From an uncultured Halieaceae bacterium (GTDB taxonomy: Bacteria > Pseudomonadota > Gammaproteobacteria > Pseudomonadales > Halieaceae): a stretch of DNA of 26,263 bases. Positions 9,283 to 16,992 of this stretch are shown piece after piece; position 1 is the first letter of the stretch; every line of letters begins with the position of its first letter. The translations under genes and the position numbers were made by a program. The stretch is from contig CALJFL010000006.1 of the NCBI GenBank assembly GCA_938074135.1, positions 1-26,263 of the forward strand, written 5' to 3'. The notes beneath the pieces were generated by a model that did not search any database, was not told the origin of the DNA, and was given only the letters and a program-made list of their open reading frames with translations.

Positions 9283-10470
9283 TCAGGCGTTGCCGTCCTG
9301 TTTCATCATCCGCTTGATATTGCGGATAGCCTGGCGCGTGCGATGTTCATTCTCAATCAGGCCGAAGCGCACATAGCCCTCGCCATACTCGCCAAAACCA
9401 ACGCCCGGGGATACCGCCACTTTGGCCTCTTCCAGCAGCTTTTTACTGAACTCCAGCGAACCCAGTTCGCGATAGGGTTCAGGCACCTTGGCCCAGACAA
9501 ACATGGTGGCCTTGGGCGGCTCAACTGGCCAACCAGCGGCGTTCAAGCCCGTGCATAATACGTCGCGTCTCGACTTATACATGGCATTAATCTCACCGAC
9601 ACAGGTCTGATCACCTTCCAGTGCCGCAATGGCGGCAACCTGGATCGGCGTGAACATGCCGTAGTCGAGATAGGATTTCATCCGCGCGAGGGCGCCGACC
9701 AGCTCCTGGTTACCGCAACAGAAACCCACTCGCCAACCCGGCATATTGTAGCTCTTGGACATGGAGAAGAACTCGACTGCCACCTCGCGGGCACCGTCAA
9801 CCTGCAAAATGGAGGGCGCCACATAACCGTCATAACACAGGTCTGCATAGGCCAGGTCCTGCACCACCCAGATCTCGTGCTCACGGGCTATGGCCACCAC
9901 TTTTTCGAAGAAGTCGAGCTCTACGCAGTGCGCGGTCGGGTTGGAGGGAAAGTTCAACACCAGCATCTTGGGCTTGGGCCAGGTATTACGTATGGCGCTG
10001 TCCAATTCTGCGAAGAAGTCGACCCCTTCTCCCATCGGCACATGGCGGATGTCGGCACCAGAAATCACGAAACCGTAGGGGTGAATGGGATAGGACGGGT
10101 TAGGTACCAGGATGGCGTCACCAGGGCCAGTTGTTGCCAGCGCGAGGTGTGCCAGACCCTCCTTGGAACCCAGGGTAACAATGGCCTCGGTGGCCGGATC
10201 CAGGGTCACGTCATAGCGCCGCTGGTACCAGTCACAGATCGCCTTGCGCAGGCGCGGAATTCCCTTGGATTGCGAATAGCGATGGGTATCGCCGCGCTGG
10301 GCTGTCTCTACCAGCTTGTCCACAATGTGCGCAGGAGTCGGCTGATCCGGGTTGCCCATCCCGAAATCGATAATATCTTCCCCCGCCGCACGCGCCTGCT
10401 GCTTGAGCTCGCCAATAATGTTGAACACATAGGGCGGAAGGCGCTGGATGCGCTGAAACTGTTGGTCCAC
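9283..10470 (-). CDS. alaC: Class I/II aminotransferase, AlaC-type (glutamate-pyruvate)
   Basis: PLP-dependent aminotransferase of 395 residues, most like the alanine aminotransferase AlaC (YfdZ), which forms L-alanine from pyruvate and glutamate. The substrate assignment is by resemblance only. The PLP lysine is K239 in [17 protein letters not shown]. The region NFPSNPTAH (173-181) holds the conserved PLP-ring Asn, and [21 protein letters not shown] is typical of the group. The start is GTG at 10470; an in-frame TGA lies six codons upstream, so no longer start is possible. No strong Shine-Dalgarno is visible. It precedes hom by 35 bases, an arrangement also seen in other gammaproteobacteria, placing it in an amino-acid synthesis operon. 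Confidence 0.88.
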   Translation of the reverse strand: MDQQFQRIQRLPPYVFNIIGELKQQARAAGEDIIDFGMGNPDQPTPAHIVDKLVETAQRGDTHRYSQSKGIPRLRKAICDWYQRRYDVTLDPATEAIVTLGSKEGLAHLALATTGPGDAILVPNPSYPIHPYGFVISGADIRHVPMGEGVDFFAELDSAIRNTWPKPKMLVLNFPSNPTAHCVELDFFEKVVAIAREHEIWVVQDLAYADLCYDGYVAPSILQVDGAREVAVEFFSMSKSYNMPGWRVGFCCGNQELVGALARMKSYLDYGMFTPIQVAAIAALEGDQTCVGEINAMYKSRRDVLCTGLNAAGWPVEPPKATMFVWAKVPEPYRELGSLEFSKKLLEEAKVAVSPGVGFGEYGEGYVRFGLIENEHRTRQAIRNIKRMMKQDGNA

Positions 10471-10588
10471 GTCGCTAAACTCGAGTCATTGCCGACCGGC
10501 GGCAGAATGGCAAAAAAAGGGGGAAAACAGTACTGAGTCAGCCCCACGCTGTCAACGCAGCGGAGGCTGGATAGGGATTATTGACGAA
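10471..10588 (-). other. dsbC-alaC spacer with hairpins and a pyrimidine tract
   Basis: On the minus strand, after the dsbC stop, an interrupted hairpin (AGCC...GGCT outside, CGCTG/CAGCG inside, about 10572-10542) is followed by the palindrome CAGTACTG. Then comes TTTTCCCCCTTTTTTT (10527-10512). The arrangement could be a weak terminator for dsbC or a leader element for alaC. The first T-run starts some way after the main hairpin, so it is not a textbook terminator. No promoter was convincing. Confidence 0.3.
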
Positions 10589-11332
10589 CTACTCGAGACC
10601 CAGGGTAACCATCAGGTCATCCGCAGACTGGTAGCCCGGAATCAACTGGCCCGACTCTGTCACAATGGCAGGTGTACCGCGCACACCGATTTTACCGCCC
10701 AGCTCATACTGAGCAGCCACCGGATTGTCCTCACAGACCTTGTTGGCGACAGTTTCACGGTTCTTCAGTCGGGTCAGCGTGTCCTGCGGATTCTCGGCAC
10801 ACCAGGCGGTGGCCATCTGACGATAACTCTCGGAGTCCACACCAGAGCGCGGATAGGCCAGATAACGCACTTCCACCCCGCGCTTGTTCAACTCGGGAAC
10901 CTCCTGATGCAGCTTCTGGCAATAAAAGCAGGACGTATCGGTGAACACAGTAATGTGGGCCCGGGCTTCACCTTCAGGGGAGAATACGATCATCTCACCC
11001 TCAGGGACGCCCTCGACCAGGGCAAGACGCTCGCCATCGCGGCTACGCTCGGTGATATTTACCAAGCCGTCTGGCGCCACTTCATAGAGGTCACCCACAA
11101 TAAAGTAACTGCCTGATGTGTTGGCGTATACCAGCGGACCATTAACAAACTGTACCGCATAAACACCGGGGATTTCGCTGTTCGCTACCGACTCCACCGC
11201 CAGATTCATACTGGGTATGGCCAGGTTCTTGCGCAACTGCTCCTCAACGGCTTTATCCACCGGATCGGCGGCCAGGGCCACCGCACTGAATATCAATCCG
11301 GTCAGCGTGGTGCCGAGTATTTTCGCTATCAT
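10589..11332 (-). CDS. dsbC: Periplasmic disulfide isomerase DsbC
   Basis: Thioredoxin-fold isomerase that rearranges wrong disulfides in the periplasm, kept reduced by DsbD. The start is ATG at 11332, which puts a signal peptide at the N-terminus (MIAKILGTTLTGLIFSAVALA, cleavage probably before ADPV). The frame continues upstream to 11401 but that would hide the signal. The mature protein has the N-terminal dimerisation domain (about 22-85), then the catalytic domain with the redox pair C135-F-Y-C138, the structural pair C178 and C200, and the cis-proline loop T220-P221. The length of 247 is close to E. coli DsbC with its signal (236). The active-site dipeptide is Phe-Tyr where E. coli has Gly-Tyr. 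It follows xerD by 95 bases, the Pseudomonas order xerD-dsbC-hom-thrC with alaC inserted. Confidence 0.93.
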   Translation of the reverse strand: MIAKILGTTLTGLIFSAVALAADPVDKAVEEQLRKNLAIPSMNLAVESVANSEIPGVYAVQFVNGPLVYANTSGSYFIVGDLYEVAPDGLVNITERSRDGERLALVEGVPEGEMIVFSPEGEARAHITVFTDTSCFYCQKLHQEVPELNKRGVEVRYLAYPRSGVDSESYRQMATAWCAENPQDTLTRLKNRETVANKVCEDNPVAAQYELGGKIGVRGTPAIVTESGQLIPGYQSADDLMVTLGLE

Positions 11333-11427
11333 GCCTGGTCCTCTATCGACGATCGTGTCGCCTGTTAACTTGCTCTGCCTGTGCCGATGTTGGAACGGCA
11401 ACCGACGGTTTAGTTCCCCCGGCGATA

Positions 11428-12333
11428 CTAACCCCGGGGGTGATGCTGCGCATGCAGTTCCTGCATACGCTGTTTAGCCACGTGGGTATATATCTGCGTG
11501 GTGGTCAGGTCGCTGTGACCGAGCAGCATCTGTACGACCCTGAGATCCGCACCGTGATTCAGCAGATGCGTGGCAAATGCATGGCGCAGGGTGTGGGGCG
11601 ACAGCGCTTTTTTAATCTGCGCCCGCTCGGCATAGATTTTAATACGATACCAGAAGGTCTGGCGAGTCATCTGTGTGCCACGGCGACTGGGAAACACCAC
11701 ATCGGAGGGAATCCCCTTCAACAGCTCCATGCGCGGCCCCGCCAGGTACTGCTGCAACCAGTTCAGGGCTTCCTCCCCCATCGGTACCAAACGCTCCTTG
11801 TTACCTTTGCCGAAGACGCGGACAACTCCCTGGTTAATGCTGACCTGGGACAACTGCAGGCTGGTTAACTCAGTGACCCGCAGACCACAGGCATAGAGCA
11901 GTTCGAGCATACTGCGATCGCGAAACTCCAGGGGCACCTCAAGATTGGGAGTACCCAGCAGCTTGTCGACATCCTCCTCCGAAAGAGACTTGGGGAGCGG
12001 TCTGCCCAGCTTGGGACTGTCAATATCGAGCGTGGGATCCACCGTTATCCGACCCTCACGCAACAGGAAATGGTAAAAGCCGCGGATGCACGACATAAAG
12101 CGGGCAGTCGAGCGCTGACTCTGGCCCGCCTTGAGACGGGCGCCGAGATAGGCTTGTAAATCGCCGCGATCGGCACGCAGCACGGTAGAACCGCGGGTCG
12201 TCTCCAGCCAGGTGTGATATTGCCGGAGGTCACGCCGGTAGGAACTGAGGGTATTGTCAGCCAGCCCCTTCTCCATCCACATGGCGTCGATGTAGCGCTC
12301 TATTTCCGGGTGTTCACTAACGCTTTGTGGCAT
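11428..12333 (-). CDS. xerD: Tyrosine recombinase XerD
   Basis: Site-specific recombinase that, with XerC, resolves chromosome dimers at dif under FtsK control. It has 301 residues (E. coli 298). The N-terminal SAM-like core-binding domain covers about 7-95. The catalytic domain has all active-site residues: R152 (GLRVTEL), K176 (FGKGNKE), H247 and R250 (SPHTLRHAFATHL), H273 (LLGHSDL) and the nucleophile Y282 (TQIYTHV). It sits between rplS and dsbC as in Pseudomonas, so it is the housekeeping enzyme and not a phage integrase. The ATG at 12333 has no Shine-Dalgarno, and a -10-like TATAGT lies only 8 bases upstream. A GC hairpin (11416-11440) covers its stop codon but has no T-run. Confidence 0.96.
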   Translation of the reverse strand: MPQSVSEHPEIERYIDAMWMEKGLADNTLSSYRRDLRQYHTWLETTRGSTVLRADRGDLQAYLGARLKAGQSQRSTARFMSCIRGFYHFLLREGRITVDPTLDIDSPKLGRPLPKSLSEEDVDKLLGTPNLEVPLEFRDRSMLELLYACGLRVTELTSLQLSQVSINQGVVRVFGKGNKERLVPMGEEALNWLQQYLAGPRMELLKGIPSDVVFPSRRGTQMTRQTFWYRIKIYAERAQIKKALSPHTLRHAFATHLLNHGADLRVVQMLLGHSDLTTTQIYTHVAKQRMQELHAQHHPRG

Positions 12334-12341
12334 GGGCGCTC

Positions 12342-12369
12342 ACTATACAGAAACGGCGGGCACAAAAAA
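12342..12369 (-). promoter_or_regulatory. Candidate xerD promoter
   Basis: The minus strand reads TATAGT (12347-12342, 5 of 6 to the -10 consensus). Sixteen bases upstream lies a T-run that is the tail of the rplS terminator and only a poor -35. The predicted start would fall about two bases before the xerD ATG. The -10 is good, the -35 is not. Confidence 0.35.
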
Positions 12370-12389
12370 GCGGCCCAACAGGCCGCTTT
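12364..12389 (-). terminator. Intrinsic terminator after rplS
   Basis: On the minus strand a perfect 9-bp stem AAAGCGGCC / GGCCGCTTT with a 5-base loop runs into a tract of T residues (12369-12364). It lies 22 bases after the rplS stop and closes the rpsP-rimM-trmD-rplS operon before xerD. Confidence 0.92.
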
Positions 12390-12410
12390 CCGGTGTCACA
12401 TAAAGCTGTA

Positions 12411-12767
12411 CTAGTTTGACAGCTTTTCCTTGATGCGCGCAGCACGGCCGGACAGGTCACGAAGATAGTACAGCTTCGCCTGGCGAACGTCACCGCGGCG
12501 CTTGACGGTAACGCTGTCAACCAACTTGCTGTAAGCCTGGAAGGTTCGCTCAACGCCAACACCGTGGGATATTTTGCGGACAGTGAACGCGCTGTTCAGC
12601 CCGCGGCTGCGCTTGCCAAGTACCACGCCTTCGAAGGCCTGCAGACGCTCGCGATTGCCTTCCTTTACCTTGACCTGAACAACCACGGTATCACCGGGGC
12701 CAAATTCGGGCAGTTCCTTTTCCATTTGCTCAGCGTCAAGCTGGGAAATAATCTTGTTGGTGCTCAT
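12411..12767 (-). CDS. rplS: Ribosomal protein bL19
   Basis: Structural protein of the large ribosomal subunit, at the interface with the small subunit. It has 118 residues (E. coli 115). Typical features are the Glu/Asp-rich N-terminus, [25 protein letters not shown], and the basic end with [29 protein letters not shown]. The ATG at 12767 is preceded by a good Shine-Dalgarno (AGGAG with about 6 bases spacing). Last gene of the rpsP-rimM-trmD-rplS operon, 37 bases after trmD and just before its terminator. Confidence 0.98.
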   Translation of the reverse strand: MSTNKIISQLDAEQMEKELPEFGPGDTVVVQVKVKEGNRERLQAFEGVVLGKRSRGLNSAFTVRKISHGVGVERTFQAYSKLVDSVTVKRRGDVRQAKLYYLRDLSGRAARIKEKLSN

Positions 12768-12804
12768 GGCGCGCTCCTGTTGTGTTCCATTCGTAGCTTC
12801 ACAG

Positions 12805-13557
12805 CTAGCGATTTCTTGTTAACCCGTGTTCACGGCAATACGCCGCCAACAATTCGTCTTCCTCGGGAGACATCTCCCTGCCTGACAACAAGTCTGGCCG
12901 CCGCTCCAGAGTGCGACCCAGTGCCTGCTGCAGGCGCCAGCGGCGGATCTTTTCATGATCGCCACTGAGTAATACTGCCGGTACCGTCTGGCCCGCATAA
13001 TCCTCGGGCCTGGTGTAGTGCGGGCAATCCAGCAAACCGTTGGCGTAGGAATCTTCCTGCGCAGACAGCTCGTGACCCAGCACACCGGGTAGTTGGCGCG
13101 TCACCGCATCGATGACCACCATCGCGGCCAGTTCGCCGCCACTGAGGACATAGTCGCCTATCGACAATTCCTCATCGACCTCCGCCGTAATCAGGCGCTC
13201 GTCGACTCCTTCATAGCGGCCGGCAACCAGTACCAGCCCTGGCTCTTGGGCCAGCTCCACGGCTTTGGCGTGGTCAAATCGCCGCCCCTGGGGTGACAGG
13301 TACACAACTTTCGTGCCCTCTCCCACCGCCTCCCTGGCAGCGGCTATCGCCTGCTGCAAGGGGTCTATCTTCATCAACATTCCCGGGCCACCGCCGTAGG
13401 GCCTGTCATCCACGGTCCGGTGCTTATCGACCGTGTAATCGCGCGGGTTGAGCTGATGCAATGTCACCAGACCCTGTTCCACCGCTCGACCCGTGACCCC
13501 GTGGTCGCTGACGGCGGTGAACATTTCCGGGAACAGGCTCACCACTGCGATTTGCAT
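12805..13557 (-). CDS. trmD: tRNA (guanine37-N1)-methyltransferase TrmD
   Basis: SPOUT-class knotted methyltransferase that puts m1G at position 37 of tRNAs reading CNN codons, using S-adenosylmethionine, and prevents +1 frameshifts. Conserved blocks: [13 protein letters not shown] at the N-terminus, [45 protein letters not shown], and the knot [15 protein letters not shown] followed by [10 protein letters not shown]. The ATG at 13557 is chosen over a TTG five codons upstream (13572) because it matches the family N-terminus and has GGAG/GGGA upstream. That gives 250 residues. Lies 31 bases after rimM and 37 before rplS. Confidence 0.97.
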   Translation of the reverse strand: MQIAVVSLFPEMFTAVSDHGVTGRAVEQGLVTLHQLNPRDYTVDKHRTVDDRPYGGGPGMLMKIDPLQQAIAAAREAVGEGTKVVYLSPQGRRFDHAKAVELAQEPGLVLVAGRYEGVDERLITAEVDEELSIGDYVLSGGELAAMVVIDAVTRQLPGVLGHELSAQEDSYANGLLDCPHYTRPEDYAGQTVPAVLLSGDHEKIRRWRLQQALGRTLERRPDLLSGREMSPEEDELLAAYCREHGLTRNR

Positions 13558-13588
13558 TGTGTCCCGCTCCAACCCTTGCGCTTGATCC

Positions 13589-14131
13589 CTACTCGTCGAG
13601 GAACCAGTTAACCTCTATCGTGCCCTGCTCCAGATCCACCCCGGTCACCACGTCGCCGGGCAGGTAAGGAATCAGTCGTTCCCGGTCGTCAAGGCTGTCA
13701 TCGCTGGCCTTGATCACCAACACATCGTTGGCACCGGTTTCTATCAGGTAGTCTACCGTTCCCAGCAACTCCCGCTTGTCGCCCTCCTGACACCAGACCT
13801 GCAAACCCTGCAGCTGACGCCAGTAATACTCGCCCTGTTCCAGTTGCGGCAGACTATCGGCCCTGACCGCGACGTCCAATCCCTTGAATGTCTCCGCCAA
13901 CTCCCGGTCATCTACGCCCTCGATATGGGCCACCAGACCTTTGCCGTGGCGTTTGCCAGCGCTGAAGGTAATCGGCTCCAGGCCGTTCCTGCGCTTGAGC
14001 ATCCAACCGTCGAAACCAAGAAAGTTCTCCATTGGTTCCGTGTATGAGTGAATTTTGACCCAGCCCTTTATTCCGTAACTGCCGGTAATCTTGCCGGCAA
14101 CCATGAACTGGCTTGCATCAGGGTCACTCAT
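13589..14131 (-). CDS. rimM: 16S rRNA processing / 30S maturation protein RimM
   Basis: Assembly factor for the head of the 30S subunit, binding uS19. It has 180 residues (E. coli 182). The N-terminal RimM beta-barrel has [22 protein letters not shown]; the C-terminal PRC-barrel has [32 protein letters not shown] and [27 protein letters not shown] at 14131, 14 bases after the rpsP stop. Second gene of the rpsP-rimM-trmD-rplS operon. Confidence 0.97.
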   Translation of the reverse strand: MSDPDASQFMVAGKITGSYGIKGWVKIHSYTEPMENFLGFDGWMLKRRNGLEPITFSAGKRHGKGLVAHIEGVDDRELAETFKGLDVAVRADSLPQLEQGEYYWRQLQGLQVWCQEGDKRELLGTVDYLIETGANDVLVIKASDDSLDDRERLIPYLPGDVVTGVDLEQGTIEVNWFLDE

Positions 14132-14145
14132 AACCCCACCGCCAA

Positions 14146-14394
14146 TCAGGCCGCGGCAGCAGAGTCCTTGACCAGCTTGGCGACACGCGGAGACAACTGC
14201 GCACCCTGGCTCTGCCAGAACTCTATGCGATCCGCTTCCAGACGCAGACGCTCTTCCTGGCCTCGGGCACAGGGATTGAAGAAGCCGACGCGCTCGATAA
14301 AGCGGCCATCGCGGGATTTACGGCTGTCGGTTACGGTCAAGTGGTAGAAAGGACGCTTCTTGGCGCCACCACGAGAAAGTCGAATTGTTACCAT
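14146..14394 (-). CDS. rpsP: Ribosomal protein bS16
   Basis: Small-subunit ribosomal protein, 82 residues, the E. coli length. The start at ATG 14394 gives [20 protein letters not shown], the exact family N-terminus; the frame is open upstream to 14469 but those residues are not part of the family. Conserved [19 protein letters not shown] follows. First gene of the rpsP-rimM-trmD-rplS operon, with a plausible promoter about 95 bases upstream. Confidence 0.98.
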   Translation of the reverse strand: MVTIRLSRGGAKKRPFYHLTVTDSRKSRDGRFIERVGFFNPCARGQEERLRLEADRIEFWQSQGAQLSPRVAKLVKDSAAAA

Positions 14395-14487
14395 TTTCGC
14401 TAAATTCCTACAAATTAGGTGGCATCTACGGCGAACTCGCCAGTTTCTCCACGACAAAAACCGACCCATGGGCCGGAAAGGTGGCGT

Positions 14488-14516
14488 ATCATACGGAAAT
14501 TACCGACGCTTTTAAA
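14488..14516 (-). promoter_or_regulatory. Candidate promoter of the rpsP operon
   Basis: Minus-strand TTTAAA (14516-14511, 4 of 6) and TATGAT (14493-14488, 5 of 6) are separated by 17 bases. This is upstream of the first gene of the ribosomal block and would give a leader of about 85 bases. The -35 half overlaps the stem of the plus-strand terminator at 14514-14537. Confidence 0.5.
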
Positions 14517-14537
14517 CCCCGAAGACGGAGTTTTTTT
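14514..14537 (+). terminator. Intrinsic terminator on the plus strand between rpsP and ffh
   Basis: Plus strand reads AAACCCCG, loop AAGA, CGGAGTTT (one G-T pair), then a run of T to 14537 (seven consecutive T from 14531). That is a textbook terminator for rightward transcription. Read leftwards the stem is followed by TTTAAAAG, a poor terminator for ffh. No plus-strand gene lies upstream of it for more than 12 kb. Confidence 0.65.
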
Positions 14538-14598
14538 AATGAATTCCGCACCTTACGGAAACACAGCCGCGGTCACGACCACACCCCCGGGCAGATAA

Positions 14599-15993
14599 CT
14601 ACTGGAAAGGCATGCCGCCGCCAGGACCACCCATGCCACCACCGCCGCCGGGGGGCATCATTCCGCCCAGGCCGCGCATCATCTTTTGCATGCCACCGCC
14701 CTTCATCTTCTTCATCATCTTCTGCATTTGCTTGTGCTGCTTGAGCAAGCGGTTGAGGTCCTGAACCTGGGTACCGGAACCCTGGGTGATGCGCCGCTTG
14801 CGCGAGCCAACAATAATTTCGGGTTTACGCCGCTCTGCGGGCGTCATGGAATTGATCATGGCTTCCATACGGGCGAACATTTTGACATCCATATTCTGTT
14901 GCGCCATCTGCGCCATGTTGCCCATGCCCGGCAGCTTATCCAGCATGCCGGTGATGCCGCCCATGTTGTTCATCTGCTGCAACTGGTCGCGAAAATCTTC
15001 CAGGTCAAAGCGCTGGCCCTTCTTGACCTTTTTGGCCAGCCGCTCGGCCTTCGCCTTGTCGACCTTCTGCTCGGCCTCCTCGATCAGCGACATCATGTCG
15101 CCCATGCCGAGGATCCGCGACGCAAGACGATCCGGATGGAAAGGATCCAGGGCTGCGGTCTTTTCGCCTACGCCCAAAAACTTGATAGGCTTGCCGGTAA
15201 TAGAACGCACCGACAGGGCCGCCCCGCCCCGGGTATCGGCATCAACCTTGGTCAGGATCACACCGGTAAGCGGCAGCGCCTCACCGAATGCCTTGGCAGT
15301 GTTGGCGGCATCCTGGCCCGTCATGGCATCCACCACGAACAGGGTCTCGATCGGTTTGATCGCCGCATGCAATTCCTTGATTTCAGCCATCATCGGCTCG
15401 TCGATAGCCAAACGACCGGCAGTGTCGACAATCAGAACGTCGCTGAATTTGATACGGGCATGGTCCAGCGCAGCCCGGGCGATGTCCACAGGCTTCTGGT
15501 CAGCGTTGCTGGGAAAAAAATCGGCGCCGACTTCACCGGCGAGGGTTTCGAGCTGCTTGATCGCGGCCGGACGATAGACATCGGCACTGACTACCGTCAC
15601 CGACTTCTTCTCGCGCTCTCGGAGAAATCTGGCCAACTTGGCCACCGATGTGGTTTTACCCGCGCCCTGCAGCCCAGCCATCATAATCACCGCCGGCGGC
15701 TGTGCGGCCAGGTTGAGGGACTCGTTGGCGGCACCCATGACCGACTCCAGCTCGTCCTGCACTATCTTGAGGAAGGCCTGGCCGGGACTGAGGCTCTTCA
15801 TGACCTCCTGACCCAGCGCCCGCTGCTTCACGGCTTCGACAAAATCCTTGACCACGGGCAGGGCGACATCGGCTTCCAGCAGGGCCATACGCACTTCGCG
15901 CAGGGTATCCTGGATGTTTTCCTCGCTGAGGCGCGCTTTACCAGTAATGGAGCGCAGGCTGGAGGACAGGCGATCGGACAAACTCTGGAACAT
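14599..15993 (-). CDS. ffh: Signal recognition particle protein Ffh (SRP54)
   Basis: GTPase of the signal recognition particle; with 4.5S RNA it binds signal sequences of nascent membrane proteins and docks on FtsY. It has 464 residues (E. coli 453). An N-terminal four-helix domain is followed by the G domain: P-loop GLQGAGKTT at 107-115, DTAGR at 190-194 and TKVD at 248-251. The methionine-rich M domain starts near 325 (MNNMGGITGMLDKLPGMGNMAQMAQQ...). The tail is Gly/Met-rich and ends GGPGGGMPFQ. ATG at 15993. Adjacent to rpsP as in Pseudomonas and E. coli, but separated from it by 204 bases with a promoter candidate, so the two may be separate units. Confidence 0.98.
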   Translation of the reverse strand: MFQSLSDRLSSSLRSITGKARLSEENIQDTLREVRMALLEADVALPVVKDFVEAVKQRALGQEVMKSLSPGQAFLKIVQDELESVMGAANESLNLAAQPPAVIMMAGLQGAGKTTSVAKLARFLREREKKSVTVVSADVYRPAAIKQLETLAGEVGADFFPSNADQKPVDIARAALDHARIKFSDVLIVDTAGRLAIDEPMMAEIKELHAAIKPIETLFVVDAMTGQDAANTAKAFGEALPLTGVILTKVDADTRGGAALSVRSITGKPIKFLGVGEKTAALDPFHPDRLASRILGMGDMMSLIEEAEQKVDKAKAERLAKKVKKGQRFDLEDFRDQLQQMNNMGGITGMLDKLPGMGNMAQMAQQNMDVKMFARMEAMINSMTPAERRKPEIIVGSRKRRITQGSGTQVQDLNRLLKQHKQMQKMMKKMKGGGMQKMMRGLGGMMPPGGGGGMGGPGGGMPFQ

Positions 15994-16059
15994 GGGGTAA
16001 CTCTCGGTGAGACGGAAACGCTATTGATTATTCAGGGACAAGCCGGTACAAGGTAGCGA

Positions 16060-16088
16060 AGTATACGTCACCCGGGCCCAACCCCCAA
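16060..16088 (-). promoter_or_regulatory. Candidate ffh promoter
   Basis: In the 99-base divergent gap the minus strand has TATACT (16065-16060, 5 of 6) with a weak TTGGGG 17 bases upstream. It would start ffh about 60 bases before its ATG. The -35 is poor and the site nearly touches the ypjD start codon, so the call is tentative. Confidence 0.3.
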
Positions 16089-16092
16089 ACCA

Positions 16093-16899
16093 ATGTCTGT
16101 CGCCTTTATCGCTGTTATCTGTGCTCTGCTTTACCTGGCAGCGAGCGGCGTACAGCTGTTGAGTATCAGCCAGCAACGCGGCCAGACCAGTCGGACCGTG
16201 ATCGGCTTGGGGCTCGCGGCCCTGGTGGGTCACGCCATCGTGGCCTATGACAGCGTGGTCAGCGACGGCGGCCTGGACCTGGGCTTTTACAAGGTCTCTG
16301 CACTGATTTTCCTGTTGGTCAACGTGGCCTGCCTCCTGTCGCTATTGCGCCGGCCGCTGCAGAACCTGCTGGTGCTGTTGTTTCCCCTGTCTGCGGTGTC
16401 CGTGCTGGTGTCCACCTTCGGACCCTCCACCGGCGCGCTGTCCGATGGCACCAGGAGCATTGGCATGACGCTGCATATCGGCAGCTCAATGCTGGCCTAT
16501 GCGGTATTAACCCTGGCCGCGATTCAGTCCGCCGTGATTGCCGTGCAGGACCACCAACTCAAGCATCGACATACCCGGGGCATCATTCAGGTGCTGCCGC
16601 CACTACAGTTGATGGAGACCATACTGTTCGAACTGCTGTGGGTGGGCGTCATTATGCTGACCATTGCCATCGGCTCGGGCGCAGTCTTCATCGACGACAT
16701 CTTCGCCCAGCACCTGGTGCACAAGACGGTACTGACAATTTTTGCCTGGGCGCTGTTCTCATTGTTACTGTGGGGCCACTATCAACTGGGCTGGCGCAGC
16801 CAGACAGCGGTGCGCCTCACGCTGGCAGGGTTTGCACTGCTAATGCTGGCATTTTTTGGCTCCAAGCTGGTGCTGGAACTGGTCCTCAACAAGCCTTGA
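16093..16899 (+). CDS. ypjD: CcsA/YpjD-family inner-membrane protein
   Basis: Integral membrane protein of 268 residues with about eight hydrophobic segments (near 2-23, 35-56, 65-85, 88-108, 128-152, 185-205, 218-238 and 243-265). It belongs to the cytochrome-c-assembly CcsA/HemX-like family. Family histidines are seen in GHAIVAYD (H47), LHIGSSMLAYA (H128) and GHYQLGWR. The family fold suggests heme handling, but the actual role of YpjD is unsettled. Its position divergent from ffh and upstream of corB is the same as in E. coli, supporting the assignment. The ATG at 16093 has a C/A-rich upstream sequence with no Shine-Dalgarno. Confidence 0.92.
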   Translation: MSVAFIAVICALLYLAASGVQLLSISQQRGQTSRTVIGLGLAALVGHAIVAYDSVVSDGGLDLGFYKVSALIFLLVNVACLLSLLRRPLQNLLVLLFPLSAVSVLVSTFGPSTGALSDGTRSIGMTLHIGSSMLAYAVLTLAAIQSAVIAVQDHQLKHRHTRGIIQVLPPLQLMETILFELLWVGVIMLTIAIGSGAVFIDDIFAQHLVHKTVLTIFAWALFSLLLWGHYQLGWRSQTAVRLTLAGFALLMLAFFGSKLVLELVLNKP

Positions 16900-16992
16900 A
16901 ATGACTGCATTAACACCATCCACAGTACTTGCTCACGCTATGCTTTTTCTTCAAGATAGCCGCTCTATCACTGCACAGGACACCCGCCCGAC

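Noticed and set aside
11416..11440. Terminator at the end of xerD
   Set aside because: A GC stem CCCCCGG/CCGGGGG exists over the stop codon but no T-run follows on the minus strand.
11428..12333. Tyrosine recombinase as sign of a mobile element
   Set aside because: Sequence, length and the rplS-xerD-dsbC context identify housekeeping XerD; no element ends or cargo nearby.
14514..14537. Treating the rpsP-ffh hairpin simply as the ffh terminator
   Set aside because: Read in the ffh direction the stem is followed by TTTAAAAG instead of a U-tract; the good T-run is on the other side.
14686..16056. Long open frame (456 codons) on the plus strand opposite ffh
   Set aside because: It lies entirely antisense to an unambiguous ffh gene; its His/Gln/Leu-rich text is the usual complement of a GC-rich coding strand and has no recognisable domain.
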